From contig CP095846.1 in assembly GCA_023100825.1 (NCBI GenBank), forward strand, positions 1,860,001 through 1,924,000: a stretch of DNA of 64,000 nucleotides, given 5' to 3'. Positions 36,348 through 44,790 of this stretch are shown piece after piece. A program made the translations under genes and the position numbers. Source of the stretch: Nocardioidaceae bacterium SCSIO 66511 (GTDB lineage: Bacteria > Actinomycetota > Actinomycetes > Propionibacteriales > Nocardioidaceae). The notes under the pieces were generated by a model. It worked only from the letters and a program-made list of their open reading frames with translations, ran no database searches and was not told the DNA's origin. Every line of letters begins with the position of its first letter. The stretch's first letter is position 1.

Positions 36348-36708
36348 CGACGACGGGCGTACCCGCCATCGTGGTGCGGACCGTGCGTACGGAGATGTCC
36401 GGTCCGGCGCCGAGACCGTGCTCTCGAAGCCAGACCGGGATCGGAACTCTGCAGGCCTTCGCGGCGCATTCGGCGCGGGTCCAGCGTTCCCAGAAGTCGT
36501 GGTCGCCGAACCGTCGAGCAAGGGCGGTCGGTGGCGGGCCGGTGGCGAGCTCGGCGTCGATCACGATTGCGGTGCCCGACCGATCGGCGGGGGCATGCCA
36601 GCCGACGCACCGCCCGTCCGCAAGGTAAGACCGAGCGTGCGCGTTGACGTCGGCGCGCGTACAGATGCGCAGACCGTCGAGCAGGGTGCGTTCAGATGGA
36701 GGCGGCAC
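36301..36708 (-). CDS. small 4'-phosphopantetheinyl-transferase-like protein
   Basis: The protein has 135 residues from a GTG start that overlaps the ketoreductase stop by 17 bases. The two signatures of the superfamily are visible: AIVIDAEL near residue 48, in place of the GIDVE metal-binding motif, and RWTRAECAAKA near 76, in place of W-x-x-x-E-A-x-x-K-A. It is shorter than Sfp-type enzymes (about 220) and near AcpS size. Sitting last in an operon with an acyl carrier protein, it is the natural candidate to attach the phosphopantetheine arm to that protein. Activity is not proven by sequence. Confidence 0.72.
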   Translation of the reverse strand: MPPPSERTLLDGLRICTRADVNAHARSYLADGRCVGWHAPADRSGTAIVIDAELATGPPPTALARRFGDHDFWERWTRAECAAKACRVPIPVWLREHGLGAGPDISVRTVRTTMAGTPVVVSAADVRSASRWPSR

Positions 36709-37453
36709 CGTCGACCACGATCGTCTGCCCGTTGATGTTGGTGTGCTCGAGCAGCAGCTGTCGTACGACGGGTACGACGTCGTCCGGGGCGGTCAGCAGC
36801 CCGGAGGGCGTACGGCGCAGGATCTGGTCGAGCTGCGTCTGGCCGAGGACGGCCGACATCTCGGAGGCGAAGAAGCCCGGTGCCACTGCGTTGGCGAGAA
36901 CCCGGCCGTTGAACTCCCGGGCGATCGAACGGGTAGCGGCGTCCATTCCGCCCTTCGTTGCGGAGTACGCAACGAGGCCGGGGTAGCCGCGTTGACCGCA
37001 GATCGAGGTGACGTTCACGACGCGTCCGCGACCGGACTTCGCGAGGAGCCGTCGCAGCACCTGTCGGGTGAGCAGCAGCGGTGCCGTCAGGTTCGTCTCG
37101 ATGATCGCGGCGATCCGCTCGGGGGACGTGTGCACGTGCAGCGAGTCCTGTCCGATCGCTGCGTTGTTGACGAGACCGTCGATGGTGCCGAGTCGCTGCT
37201 CCACGTCGCGGGTGAACGATCGGACCGCCGATGCGTCGTTGATGTCGACGGAGCCGAAGTATGCGGTGTCCGGGTACTTCTCGGCGAGCGCCGTCAGCTC
37301 CGGAGTCACCGTACGCGCGAACGCCGCGACGCGGACGCCTTCGCCGAGCAGGCTTTCGACAATCGCGAGCCCGAGGCCGCGTGATGCTCCCGAGACGAGC
37401 ACGGTCTGCGCCGGCGGGACTCGCGGGTCGATGTCGGCGGCAGTCTCAGACAT
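36692..37453 (-). CDS. SDR reductase, 3-oxoacyl-ACP reductase (FabG)-like
   Basis: The protein has 253 residues. Nucleotide motif SGASRGLGLAI lies near residue 22, NNAAIG near 95, the catalytic Ser in NVTSICGQRGYPG near 145, and YSATKGG with Tyr and Lys near 160. An in-frame GTG lies directly before the ATG. The start overlaps the AMP-ligase stop by 8 bases. In this operon the likely substrate is a thioester on the local carrier protein, giving a hydroxyacyl group; this is inference from neighbours. Confidence 0.9.
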   Translation of the reverse strand: MSETAADIDPRVPPAQTVLVSGASRGLGLAIVESLLGEGVRVAAFARTVTPELTALAEKYPDTAYFGSVDINDASAVRSFTRDVEQRLGTIDGLVNNAAIGQDSLHVHTSPERIAAIIETNLTAPLLLTRQVLRRLLAKSGRGRVVNVTSICGQRGYPGLVAYSATKGGMDAATRSIAREFNGRVLANAVAPGFFASEMSAVLGQTQLDQILRRTPSGLLTAPDDVVPVVRQLLLEHTNINGQTIVVDGAASI

Positions 37454-38705
37454 CACTCTTCAACGTCTCCTTCTCGGGTATGCGGTCGAGCAGCCGGATG
37501 CGACGAGGAACTCCGTGCTCCGGCAGCTGGCTTCGACACCAGCGGACGAGGTCTTCGCTCAGGCCGCGCGGGTCGTTGTTCGTACCGGCGACGACGCGTG
37601 CGGTCACGACCTGGCCGACGACCGGGGCGCTTCGGCCGGACACCGACGCCCAGGACACGCCGGGGTGACGAAGCAGTACGTCGCGTACCGCACTCGCTGA
37701 GACCTTCATGCCGCCTACGTTGATCTCGTCGCGGTCGACTCGCCCGACGATGTGCACGCGCCCGTCCCTGATCACCACCCGGTCGCCGGTGCGTACCGGC
37801 CCGTCGATGCCGTTTGCCTGGTGGCGCGATCGGACGACCAGCTCACCGTCTGCGACCGAGAGGGCAGTTGTTCCGGGCGCTTCCCGGTCGAGCCAGTTGG
37901 CGGGGAACCCGGCCATGCGGTCGTGTACGACGATCGATGCGCCGACCTCGGACGACGCGTAGATCCACGAGATGCGGGCATGCGGGAAGACCGCCGCGAG
38001 CTGGTCGAGTACCGCTTGGTCGACCGGTTCGCCGCCGAGCGTCACCTGTTCGAGCGGGACGTCGGCCAGGCGGTCGCCGTTGCGCATCAGCGCTTGGCGC
38101 CAGAACGTCGGCGTACCTGACACTGCATCCACTCGGTGCTCGATCGCGGTGTCGACCCAGGTATCCAGCGCGGACGGGTCGACGATGACGAGGTCCTGCC
38201 CGGGTTGCATCAGCCCGAGCGTGATCAGCTGCCACCACGCGTACGTGCCGGGGGAGTAGGGGCACAGCCAGCGGCGGGGCGCTTGTGCGCGGCTCACGGT
38301 GGTCAGGCTGGCGAGGGTATGGCCGATCCGCTTCGGGCGTCCGGTGGAGCCCGACGTCAGCAGCCACAGCTGTCCCGGCGCCTGCGGGCGCGGGTTTGTC
38401 GCGCCGTCGGTCTGGTCGGCTCCGGTGAGGCGGAAGCCGGCGTCGAGCAGCTCATCGCGCAGCGATGCGTCGAGCCGTGCTGCGGCGACGATCAGCAGCT
38501 CGACACCCGTACGAGCATGCGCCCAGACGTACGGGAGGGCGTCCATGCTGGTCTCGACCGCGGCCAGAATCGGGCCCTCGTCGTCGGGTGCAGGAAGGTC
38601 GCACCAGCGTGTGGCGAGACCGTTACGCGCATCGATGAGGGTGTTGCTCCGACCATCACCGGTTGACGGGTCGGCCCGCTGCGCACTACTGATGCTGCAA
38701 CTCAT
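37446..38705 (-). CDS. AMP-dependent acyl ligase (ANL superfamily)
   Basis: The protein has 419 residues, shorter than typical 500-residue members. The P-loop-like motif LLTSGSTGRPKRIGHT lies near residue 118. ISWIYASSEVG near 220 and RTGDRVVIRDGRVHIVGRVD near 302 form the adenylation core, and the C-terminal lid ends IPEKETLKSDV with the Lys near the end. It should activate a carboxylic acid as the adenylate and load it on the carrier protein encoded directly before it, whose gene it overlaps by 20 bases. The acid is not predictable. Confidence 0.9.
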   Translation of the reverse strand: MSCSISSAQRADPSTGDGRSNTLIDARNGLATRWCDLPAPDDEGPILAAVETSMDALPYVWAHARTGVELLIVAAARLDASLRDELLDAGFRLTGADQTDGATNPRPQAPGQLWLLTSGSTGRPKRIGHTLASLTTVSRAQAPRRWLCPYSPGTYAWWQLITLGLMQPGQDLVIVDPSALDTWVDTAIEHRVDAVSGTPTFWRQALMRNGDRLADVPLEQVTLGGEPVDQAVLDQLAAVFPHARISWIYASSEVGASIVVHDRMAGFPANWLDREAPGTTALSVADGELVVRSRHQANGIDGPVRTGDRVVIRDGRVHIVGRVDRDEINVGGMKVSASAVRDVLLRHPGVSWASVSGRSAPVVGQVVTARVVAGTNNDPRGLSEDLVRWCRSQLPEHGVPRRIRLLDRIPEKETLKSDV

Positions 38706-38937
38706 CGAGGACGTCGAGTACGTCGGCGACCGTGGTGATGCGGCGTAGCTCCGCGGCCTCGAAGTTCAGCTCGTCGTCGAGCTCGTCCTCGACGCGAAGC
38801 GCGAGCTCGGAGAAGTCCAGGGAACGGAACCCGATTTCGCGTAGATCCGCAGACTCGTTGTCTGGAAGGGATTTGCCTTGCACCGCAAGTACCTGCACCA
38901 TCAAGTCGCGGACGTCATCTCGAGACAGCTGAGCCAT
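38686..38937 (-). CDS. acyl carrier protein
   Basis: The protein has 83 residues and is acidic. The phosphopantetheine Ser is in IGFRSLDFSELALRVEDEL near residue 38; the usual preceding Asp is replaced by Arg. It is the first gene of the minus-strand cassette ACP, AMP ligase, ketoreductase, PPTase-like. It diverges from pseH, with under 100 bases between the starts. The cassette may supply an activated acyl group for the neighbouring pseudaminic-acid pathway. Confidence 0.9.
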   Translation of the reverse strand: MAQLSRDDVRDLMVQVLAVQGKSLPDNESADLREIGFRSLDFSELALRVEDELDDELNFEAAELRRITTVADVLDVLDELQHQ

Positions 38938-39012
38938 GACTCGGACATTACCGACGGCAGTCGTGGCGGAGGTGATCGTCCGATACGGGTAGATGAACTG
39001 TTGGGGAACAGA

Positions 39013-39546
39013 TTGGGGTGGCAAGTGCTTCGTGCCGCAGAACCGGACGACGTCGACAATATCCTCCGGTGGCGTAACCAGCCGGCCAATCGCGAGGTCA
39101 GCACGTATCGGCATCTGATCTCCGAGGCCGAGCACGCGGCATGGTGGGAACGCACCGCAGCGGATCCGACCAGGCGGGTGCTCATCTTCGAGGAGGAGGC
39201 GCGTCCCCGTGGTGTGGTGAACTTCTTCGACCTTGATTTCGCGGGTGCGGAGCGGTCCGGGTCCTGGGGCTTCTTCCTGGACAACGAGTCGGCCGTTGCG
39301 GAGGGGACGGCGATGATGCTGTGGGTGCGGATCATGGCCGATGCCGTCGACTATGCGTTCGATGAGCTCGGGCTCGACGTGCTCGAGGGAGAGGTACTGG
39401 AGCACAACGAGGTTGTCCGCTTGATGAACCGCAGGTTTCGTTTCACCGAGGGCGATCGCGAGGAGCGGCTGGTGGACGGCCGTACGATCGCGGTGATCCC
39501 CATTTCACTGCGTCGCAGTGATCGACGAGTGCGTAGGAGCCGTTGA
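39013..39546 (+). CDS. pseH: PseH-type GNAT N-acetyltransferase of the pseudaminic acid pathway
   Basis: PseH N-acylates UDP-4-amino-4,6-dideoxy-AltNAc, the third step to pseudaminic acid. The family begins at LRAAEPDDVDNILRWRNQP, then ISEAEHAAWWERT, RGVVNFFDLD and the C-terminal LEGEVLEHNEVVRLMNRR, all PseH-like. The frame is open upstream. I chose TTG 39013 (177 residues); TTG 39001 and GTG 39025 remain possible. pseI follows with a one-base overlap. The carrier-protein cassette diverges from it, so an acyl donor other than acetyl-CoA is conceivable. Confidence 0.85.
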   Translation: MGWQVLRAAEPDDVDNILRWRNQPANREVSTYRHLISEAEHAAWWERTAADPTRRVLIFEEEARPRGVVNFFDLDFAGAERSGSWGFFLDNESAVAEGTAMMLWVRIMADAVDYAFDELGLDVLEGEVLEHNEVVRLMNRRFRFTEGDREERLVDGRTIAVIPISLRRSDRRVRRSR

Positions 39547-40604
39547 TGTCGTCGCAGCAGACTTTGAGGTTCGGTCCGGTCGAGGTCGGTCCCGACCGGC
39601 CGCCGTTCGTGATCGCGGAGATGTCCGGTAATCACAACGGCGATCTCGAGCGGGCGTTGGACATCGTCCGCGCTGCAGCGGAGTCGGGCGCCCATGCGGT
39701 GAAGTTGCAGACGTACACCGCGGACACGATCACGCTCGACGTCGACTCGCCGAGGTTTCGGCTGAGCCCGGACCATCCGCTGTGGCCGGACCGTCGCCTC
39801 CACGACCTGTACGACGAGGCGCATACGCCGTGGGAGTGGCACGAGCCGATCTTCGACCTCGCTCGCGAGCTCGGCATGGTCGCGTTCAGTACGCCGTTCG
39901 ACCCGACGGCGATCAGTTTCCTGATGGATCTGGACGTGCCGGTGCTCAAGTCTGCGTCCAGCGAGGTCACCGACCTGCCGTTGATCCGGCGGATCGCGGA
40001 GACCGGTAAGCCGATGATCATCTCGACGGGCACGGCCACGCTCGCGGAGATCGATGCGGCCGTACGCGCGGCCACGGAGACGGGTAACGAACAGCTCGTC
40101 GTGCTCAGCTGTACCGCGTCGTACCCGGCTCCGCCCGAGGCATCCAACCTGCGTTCGATCCCGGTGCTGCGTGATGCCCTCGACTTGCAGGTGGGGTTGT
40201 CCGATCACACGATGGGGATCGGTGCCGCACTCGCGTCGGTTGCGCTCGGTGCGACCGTGATCGAGAAGCATCTGACCTTGTCGCGCGCTGACGGCGGCGT
40301 CGACTCGGCGTTCTCGTTGGAACCGGACGATCTGGCCCGACTGGTCGCCGAGTCGAAGGTCGCCTGGCAGGCACTCGGCGAGGCGCGGGTGGGCCCGCGG
40401 TCGGTTGAGTCCGAGGGGCTGCGGTTTCGCCGGTCGTTGTTCGTCACGCGTGACGTACGCGCGGGTGAGCCGGTGAGCGCGAGCAACGTACGCTCCGTGC
40501 GCCCCGCCGACGGGCTGTCGACCGATGAGTTCGACCGGATCGAGGGACGCGTGTTCCGGGTCGACGTCGAAAAGGGCACGCCGATGTCGCTCGACCTGCT
40601 CTGA
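39546..40604 (+). CDS. pseI: pseudaminic acid synthase PseI
   Basis: PseI condenses the 2,4-diacetamido-trideoxy-altropyranose with phosphoenolpyruvate to pseudaminic acid. The protein has 352 residues and belongs to the NeuB family. PPFVIAEMSGNHNGDLERAL starts the barrel, followed by AVKLQTYTADTITLD, SEVTDLPLIRRIA, VVLSCTASYPAP and VGLSDHT near residue 215. The C-terminal SAF (antifreeze-like) domain has RRSLFVTRDVRAGE. The MSGNHNGD and TADTITLD strings are closer to PseI than to NeuB or legionaminic-acid synthases. Confidence 0.93.
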   Translation: MSSQQTLRFGPVEVGPDRPPFVIAEMSGNHNGDLERALDIVRAAAESGAHAVKLQTYTADTITLDVDSPRFRLSPDHPLWPDRRLHDLYDEAHTPWEWHEPIFDLARELGMVAFSTPFDPTAISFLMDLDVPVLKSASSEVTDLPLIRRIAETGKPMIISTGTATLAEIDAAVRAATETGNEQLVVLSCTASYPAPPEASNLRSIPVLRDALDLQVGLSDHTMGIGAALASVALGATVIEKHLTLSRADGGVDSAFSLEPDDLARLVAESKVAWQALGEARVGPRSVESEGLRFRRSLFVTRDVRAGEPVSASNVRSVRPADGLSTDEFDRIEGRVFRVDVEKGTPMSLDLL

Positions 40605-40616
40605 GTGATCAGGTCG

Positions 40617-42086
40617 CTAGGAATGCGGTGCGAGGTGCGCGTAGAGGTGCTGCTCTCCGGGTGATCGTCCGTCTGGTGTGATCGGGGTGAGCCACCTGGC
40701 GTCGATCCGTGGTCTCGGCGGTGGTTTCGGCACTGTCGGTCTTGGTTCGGCGGCGTCGCCGGTTTCGGCCGTCGTGTGGCGGATCCTCGCGATGAGGTCG
40801 CGGACACGTTGTTTCGTGACCCGGGCGTGGTCATCGATGATCGCGCCGGTAGACCGGTGGAACGTGAAGCCACCGTGCCCGTCGGTTCGGATGATCAGCC
40901 GGTTTTGGTGGACGAGGTGGTGGCAGCCGCCGCAGATTCCGACCAAATTGTCGAGATCGGTTTTGCCAGCATCGCGGTTCCACCAGTTGACGTGGTGGAA
41001 CTCCAGGAAGGTCGATCCGCAGCCGGGGTTGGCGCAGATGCCGTCTTGGCGGGCGGTGATCGCTTTACGTTGCGCTGTGGTGGCGAGGCGGGAGGTGCGC
41101 CCGACGTTGAGGATGTTGGCCTGCGGGACCGGACCGTCGGTGACGCCGTGGGTGAGGATGCCCGACATGTCGGCGCCGCAGGTGAGGTAGCCGAGGAGCT
41201 GGGGGCCGATGGGTCCGAACCCGACGAGCGTGGCCGGACGGGCGCCGGGGAGGCGGAGGAGGGTTTCGAGGTCGGCCAGGACGAGCAGGGAGACATCGGC
41301 ACGACGGCGCGGCTTCGACGGCTCCTGCTCGGATTGTTCGTCTGCGGGCTGCTGGTTGTCGGCTGGTGGTGGGGTGTTTTGGTCGTCGAGCATTCGTCCG
41401 AGTCCGTCGACACGTCGGTCGGAGGGTGGACGGTCATCGCCGTCGTATTCGGGTGCGGACACGGTTTTGAGCCATTGGGAGAATTTGGCGCCGGTGACGG
41501 GGTCGAGCATCCCGGACACGTAGTACCCGTCACCGCATTTGGTGGCGGTGATGTCGCGTTTGTTCATGCCGCGCTGGTAGGCCTTATCGCGTTCTTCGCA
41601 GTTCACGATGTCGTTGAGTTCGTTGATCGCGACCCGCAGATCCCGGGGCTCACACTCGCGGGCGAGTGGCAGAAGGACGTCTTGCAGGTCGGTCATGATG
41701 TCGGCGCCGACCTTGGTGACGCCGACGGTGAACTCGTCGACATGCGCGGCACGGATCTGACCGGCATCCAGAGCGGCGGTGACTTTCGGCAACGTCTTGA
41801 GGGTCTGGCCGGCTTTGGTGTACCGGCGTGACTCGCCGAGCCCCATCCGCAACTGCTGGCGGGCCCACCCGGCGACCGTGGAGGCGCCTTCGGTCTTGTG
41901 GGCTTCGGTCTCCTTGAGCTGGGCGAACAGGGAGGCGCGTACCCCGTCGAGCAGATCCAACGCGGCTTGCAGGTCCCGCAACGACTGACACAGCTGCTCA
42001 TCGGTGGCCAAGCCGATCTGGTCAGAGACGCTCGCAGCCTGACCCGCGAGGTCGCGGAGGCGGGTGTAGGTCTGCGGCTCGAACAT
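40617..42086 (-). CDS. DUF222 / HNH endonuclease protein (REP13E12-like family)
   Basis: The protein has 489 residues from the ATG at 42086; a TTG at 42122 would add 12. The N-terminal DUF222 region spans about residues 20-250. A proline/glutamine-rich linker follows near 235-260. The C-terminal HNH domain has ICANPGCGSTFLEFHHVNWW and CGGCHHLVH, with two Cys pairs for zinc. This multicopy actinobacterial family includes mycobacterial 13E12-repeat proteins and is often linked with mobile or repetitive DNA. It lies between pseI and the rest of the pse locus, 12 bases after the pseI stop, with tandem repeats upstream. Confidence 0.92.
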   Translation of the reverse strand: MFEPQTYTRLRDLAGQAASVSDQIGLATDEQLCQSLRDLQAALDLLDGVRASLFAQLKETEAHKTEGASTVAGWARQQLRMGLGESRRYTKAGQTLKTLPKVTAALDAGQIRAAHVDEFTVGVTKVGADIMTDLQDVLLPLARECEPRDLRVAINELNDIVNCEERDKAYQRGMNKRDITATKCGDGYYVSGMLDPVTGAKFSQWLKTVSAPEYDGDDRPPSDRRVDGLGRMLDDQNTPPPADNQQPADEQSEQEPSKPRRRADVSLLVLADLETLLRLPGARPATLVGFGPIGPQLLGYLTCGADMSGILTHGVTDGPVPQANILNVGRTSRLATTAQRKAITARQDGICANPGCGSTFLEFHHVNWWNRDAGKTDLDNLVGICGGCHHLVHQNRLIIRTDGHGGFTFHRSTGAIIDDHARVTKQRVRDLIARIRHTTAETGDAAEPRPTVPKPPPRPRIDARWLTPITPDGRSPGEQHLYAHLAPHS

Positions 42087-42262
42087 GCCACCCAGTCTAT
42101 CGCACAGAGGTTCGATGAACAAGAGAAGGAGGCATCGAATCGCCTTGTTTTAAAGGGAAATCGGCGAATCGGGAAGCGGTGAAGGTGGCAACTGAAGTGG
42201 CGGGGATGGTCGCGGGGAGGCGGCCACCGGCGCGTACCCGGCGTCGTCGCCGCCAAGAGGAG

Positions 42263-42353
42263 AACCCCAGCGAACGGGAACGAAGAAGGAAGCAACCGCA
42301 GCGAACGGAAAACGATGAAGGACGGAACCGCAGCGAACGGAAAACAATGAAGG
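42263..42353. repeat. three tandem copies of a ~28-bp unit, period ~32
   Basis: Copies lie at 42263-42289, 42294-42321 and 42326-42353. The last two differ at one base; the first is diverged. The core is CCGCAGCGAACGGAAAAC. The whole 290-base stretch 42087-42377 is purine-rich on the plus strand and otherwise empty. It lies upstream of the DUF222/HNH gene and downstream of the GT2 gene. Confidence 0.85.
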
Positions 42354-42377
42354 GCAGCAACCAAAGAAGCGCGAAAC

Positions 42378-44711
42378 CTAACCCACCCGCAGCCCGAACA
42401 CCTCCCCACGCCCGGCCTCAAAGGCAACCTCCCGACCGCTGAGCAGCCGGTTCGCAGGTAGCCGGTGTACGCGGTCGCGGCCGATCGTGACCGTCACTGG
42501 GCCGTTCGCCGCAGGTGCGAGAACGTGCCAGCGGGCTGCGATCCGCCCCTCGAGCGGTGCGTTGTGCTCGGCGGCGACGGTCTCGGCGACGAGCGCTGCC
42601 ACGTCGAGCTCGACGGTGAACGTACGTCCGTCGGTCACTGTGTGGACTCTGTGCTCGATGGCATCGGTGGGCGTGACGAAACAGCGGAGGTCGATGTGCG
42701 CGGGGCAGGTCTCGCGGGTCGCTGCGTTGCCGATGATCTCGAGGCGATCGTCAGCGTGCCAGTTGACCGAATCGACCTGTGGGTGCGCGTACGACTCGAC
42801 GATCATCAGGTTGCCGTGGCCGGTCCGGGTGGCGGCGACTCGGCGGGAGCCGGCGGTGACCTCGGCGCCGTCGAAGTCTGGTCCGCAGGCAAGGACGAGC
42901 TCACGACCGTCGTGGATGAGCCGGGGCGTCCACGCCGTGCTTTCCTCGACGGGGTCGTCGTGGTTGCCGTGGTCGATCAGGCTCGCTGCCGCGAGGGTTG
43001 CCCGGAACTCGTGGGTCGCCTCGGCGTCGGCTCCGGGCGTGACGTCGACCAGCACCCCCTCCGTCATGCCGCCTGCGGTCAACAGCAGATGGGTGGGGGA
43101 TTCCGGGCGCGGTCCGTTGAAGGTCCCGCGGAGTTCGATCACCCCGTCGTCGGCTGTCGCGGCGGTGACTTGATGCGGCGCCCTTCGTACCCATAGCCCG
43201 AACGGTCCGCGGGCACGGAACTGAGGTTGTACGAACAGGTCGTGACCCAGCTCGAACGGCACTGGCCAGCGGGCGCGTCCAGGTACGACGGCGTTCGCCG
43301 TTCCGGTTCGCTCGATGCCGTTGGTCGAGGCCGTCACTTCGACGGCCCAGAAGCCTGCCGGATCGTCGTCGCGGCGGACCAGGTCGCCTACGTCGACTTC
43401 CACTCGCACGCCGCACAGGTCCGGTCCGAGGTGTTGCCGTCGCCGGGTGAACCGGACGACCGGGCACTCGAGCGCTTTATCGGCCGGCGCATTCGAGATT
43501 CGTACGCTCACTGCGGAGTCGGCCGACATGGGCAGCGAACCGATTCCAACCGAGAGATCCAGCAGGAGGCGATCCTCGCGCCATGCGCAGTCGACGACTT
43601 GGACATCGAGACCGAGCTGGCCGGGATCGACGCGGTAGACGGCACCGGGTACGCGCGACCTGCGGTCACCGCGGAACGGCAGATCGACCGCGAGCCGACG
43701 GGTCGGTCGCGTCCGTATGATCCGCCCCGAGGTGCCGTGCTCCGCGCGGTACTGCATCAGCTCGCCGAGCCTGCGTACGTCGTGTAGCTCGAGGAGGCGA
43801 TTCTGGATCCGCTCGAACGGTGTGCCGTCGGCGAGCACCTCGGGAGCCATCCGGCCACGTAGGCGATCGGCGAGGCCGAGCACCTCGGTCGCGCTGGAGT
43901 CGTCGTTCTCCCGAACCGCCGCGGCGAGCGCGGAGAGGTCGATCTTGCGTAGATGCGCTTGGACGAGCGGCGCGATCTGCGGTGCGTTGTCGCGCAGGAA
44001 GTCGAGTACGTCAACCGCGGACTCGACGCGGTCGCGTAGGTTGTCGACCTCCCACTTGCGCTGGGTGATCGACTGATCGCCGCCGTCTCGCTCGCGCCAG
44101 TAGTAGACGGGTTCGGACAGCACGTCGACCGATTCGGCAAGCACGTGCGCGCGGATCGTGACGGGGTAGTCCTCGTACAGGATCGGCGGGAACGTCAGAT
44201 CGTGCTCGTCCCAGAAGGTGCGGCGGAAGACCTTGTTCCATGCCATCCGGTCGAGCGCGATCCGTTCGTACTCGAGCACGTGGGTCTTCAACCGCTGCTG
44301 CGCGAACGCATGCCTGTGCACATAGGAGTCTCGTACGCCGAGCGTGGTGAAGCGCCTAGCGTCGCCGGCGGCGAGATCGGAACCCGTCCGGTCGAGAGAC
44401 TCGATCATGTGCTGGTACGCCCGGCGCGGGACCAGGTCGTCGCTGTCGACGAAGGTGACGAACTCGCCTGAGGCGGCACGCACACCGGTGTTGCGCGCGG
44501 GCCCGAGGCCCTGGTTGTCCTGAGCGACGATCCGGAACCGCGCATCTTCCGCGCACACCTTCTCCGCGATCTCACGAGACGAGTCCTGCGACCCGTCGTC
44601 CACCAGGATCGCCTCGAAATCGGTGAAGGTCTGCCGCTGAAGGGACTCGAGGCAGGCCTGTAGGTACTTCTCGACGTTCCAGTACGGAACGACGATGCTC
44701 AACCGAGCCAC
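42378..44711 (-). CDS. GT2 glycosyltransferase with long C-terminal beta-rich region
   Basis: The protein has 777 residues from GTG 44711. The N-terminal GT-A domain begins LSIVVPYWNVEKYLQACL, with VDDGSQDSS near residue 40, GPARNTGVRAASGEFVTF and the DXD-type FVDSDD near 92. It continues to about residue 330, typical of CDP-glycerol/teichoic-type GT2 enzymes. The remaining 440 residues form a beta-rich region of unknown identity, with repeated short strands and no catalytic signature I recognise. It may bind the acceptor polymer. The gene diverges from a sulfotransferase gene within the pseudaminic-acid locus. Confidence 0.85.
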   Translation of the reverse strand: MARLSIVVPYWNVEKYLQACLESLQRQTFTDFEAILVDDGSQDSSREIAEKVCAEDARFRIVAQDNQGLGPARNTGVRAASGEFVTFVDSDDLVPRRAYQHMIESLDRTGSDLAAGDARRFTTLGVRDSYVHRHAFAQQRLKTHVLEYERIALDRMAWNKVFRRTFWDEHDLTFPPILYEDYPVTIRAHVLAESVDVLSEPVYYWRERDGGDQSITQRKWEVDNLRDRVESAVDVLDFLRDNAPQIAPLVQAHLRKIDLSALAAAVRENDDSSATEVLGLADRLRGRMAPEVLADGTPFERIQNRLLELHDVRRLGELMQYRAEHGTSGRIIRTRPTRRLAVDLPFRGDRRSRVPGAVYRVDPGQLGLDVQVVDCAWREDRLLLDLSVGIGSLPMSADSAVSVRISNAPADKALECPVVRFTRRRQHLGPDLCGVRVEVDVGDLVRRDDDPAGFWAVEVTASTNGIERTGTANAVVPGRARWPVPFELGHDLFVQPQFRARGPFGLWVRRAPHQVTAATADDGVIELRGTFNGPRPESPTHLLLTAGGMTEGVLVDVTPGADAEATHEFRATLAAASLIDHGNHDDPVEESTAWTPRLIHDGRELVLACGPDFDGAEVTAGSRRVAATRTGHGNLMIVESYAHPQVDSVNWHADDRLEIIGNAATRETCPAHIDLRCFVTPTDAIEHRVHTVTDGRTFTVELDVAALVAETVAAEHNAPLEGRIAARWHVLAPAANGPVTVTIGRDRVHRLPANRLLSGREVAFEAGRGEVFGLRVG

Positions 44712-44790
44712 ACTGTCCCCGTTTCGTCGTCTGCTGATCGTTCGGCCGATGTCTGCGCAGAGGTGAGCCACCCCTAGCCGATGAGACACG

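Noticed and set aside
42263-42353. Possible CRISPR array
   Set aside because: Repeat units of about 28 bp are separated by only 4-5 bases, so there are no spacers, and no cas genes are nearby.
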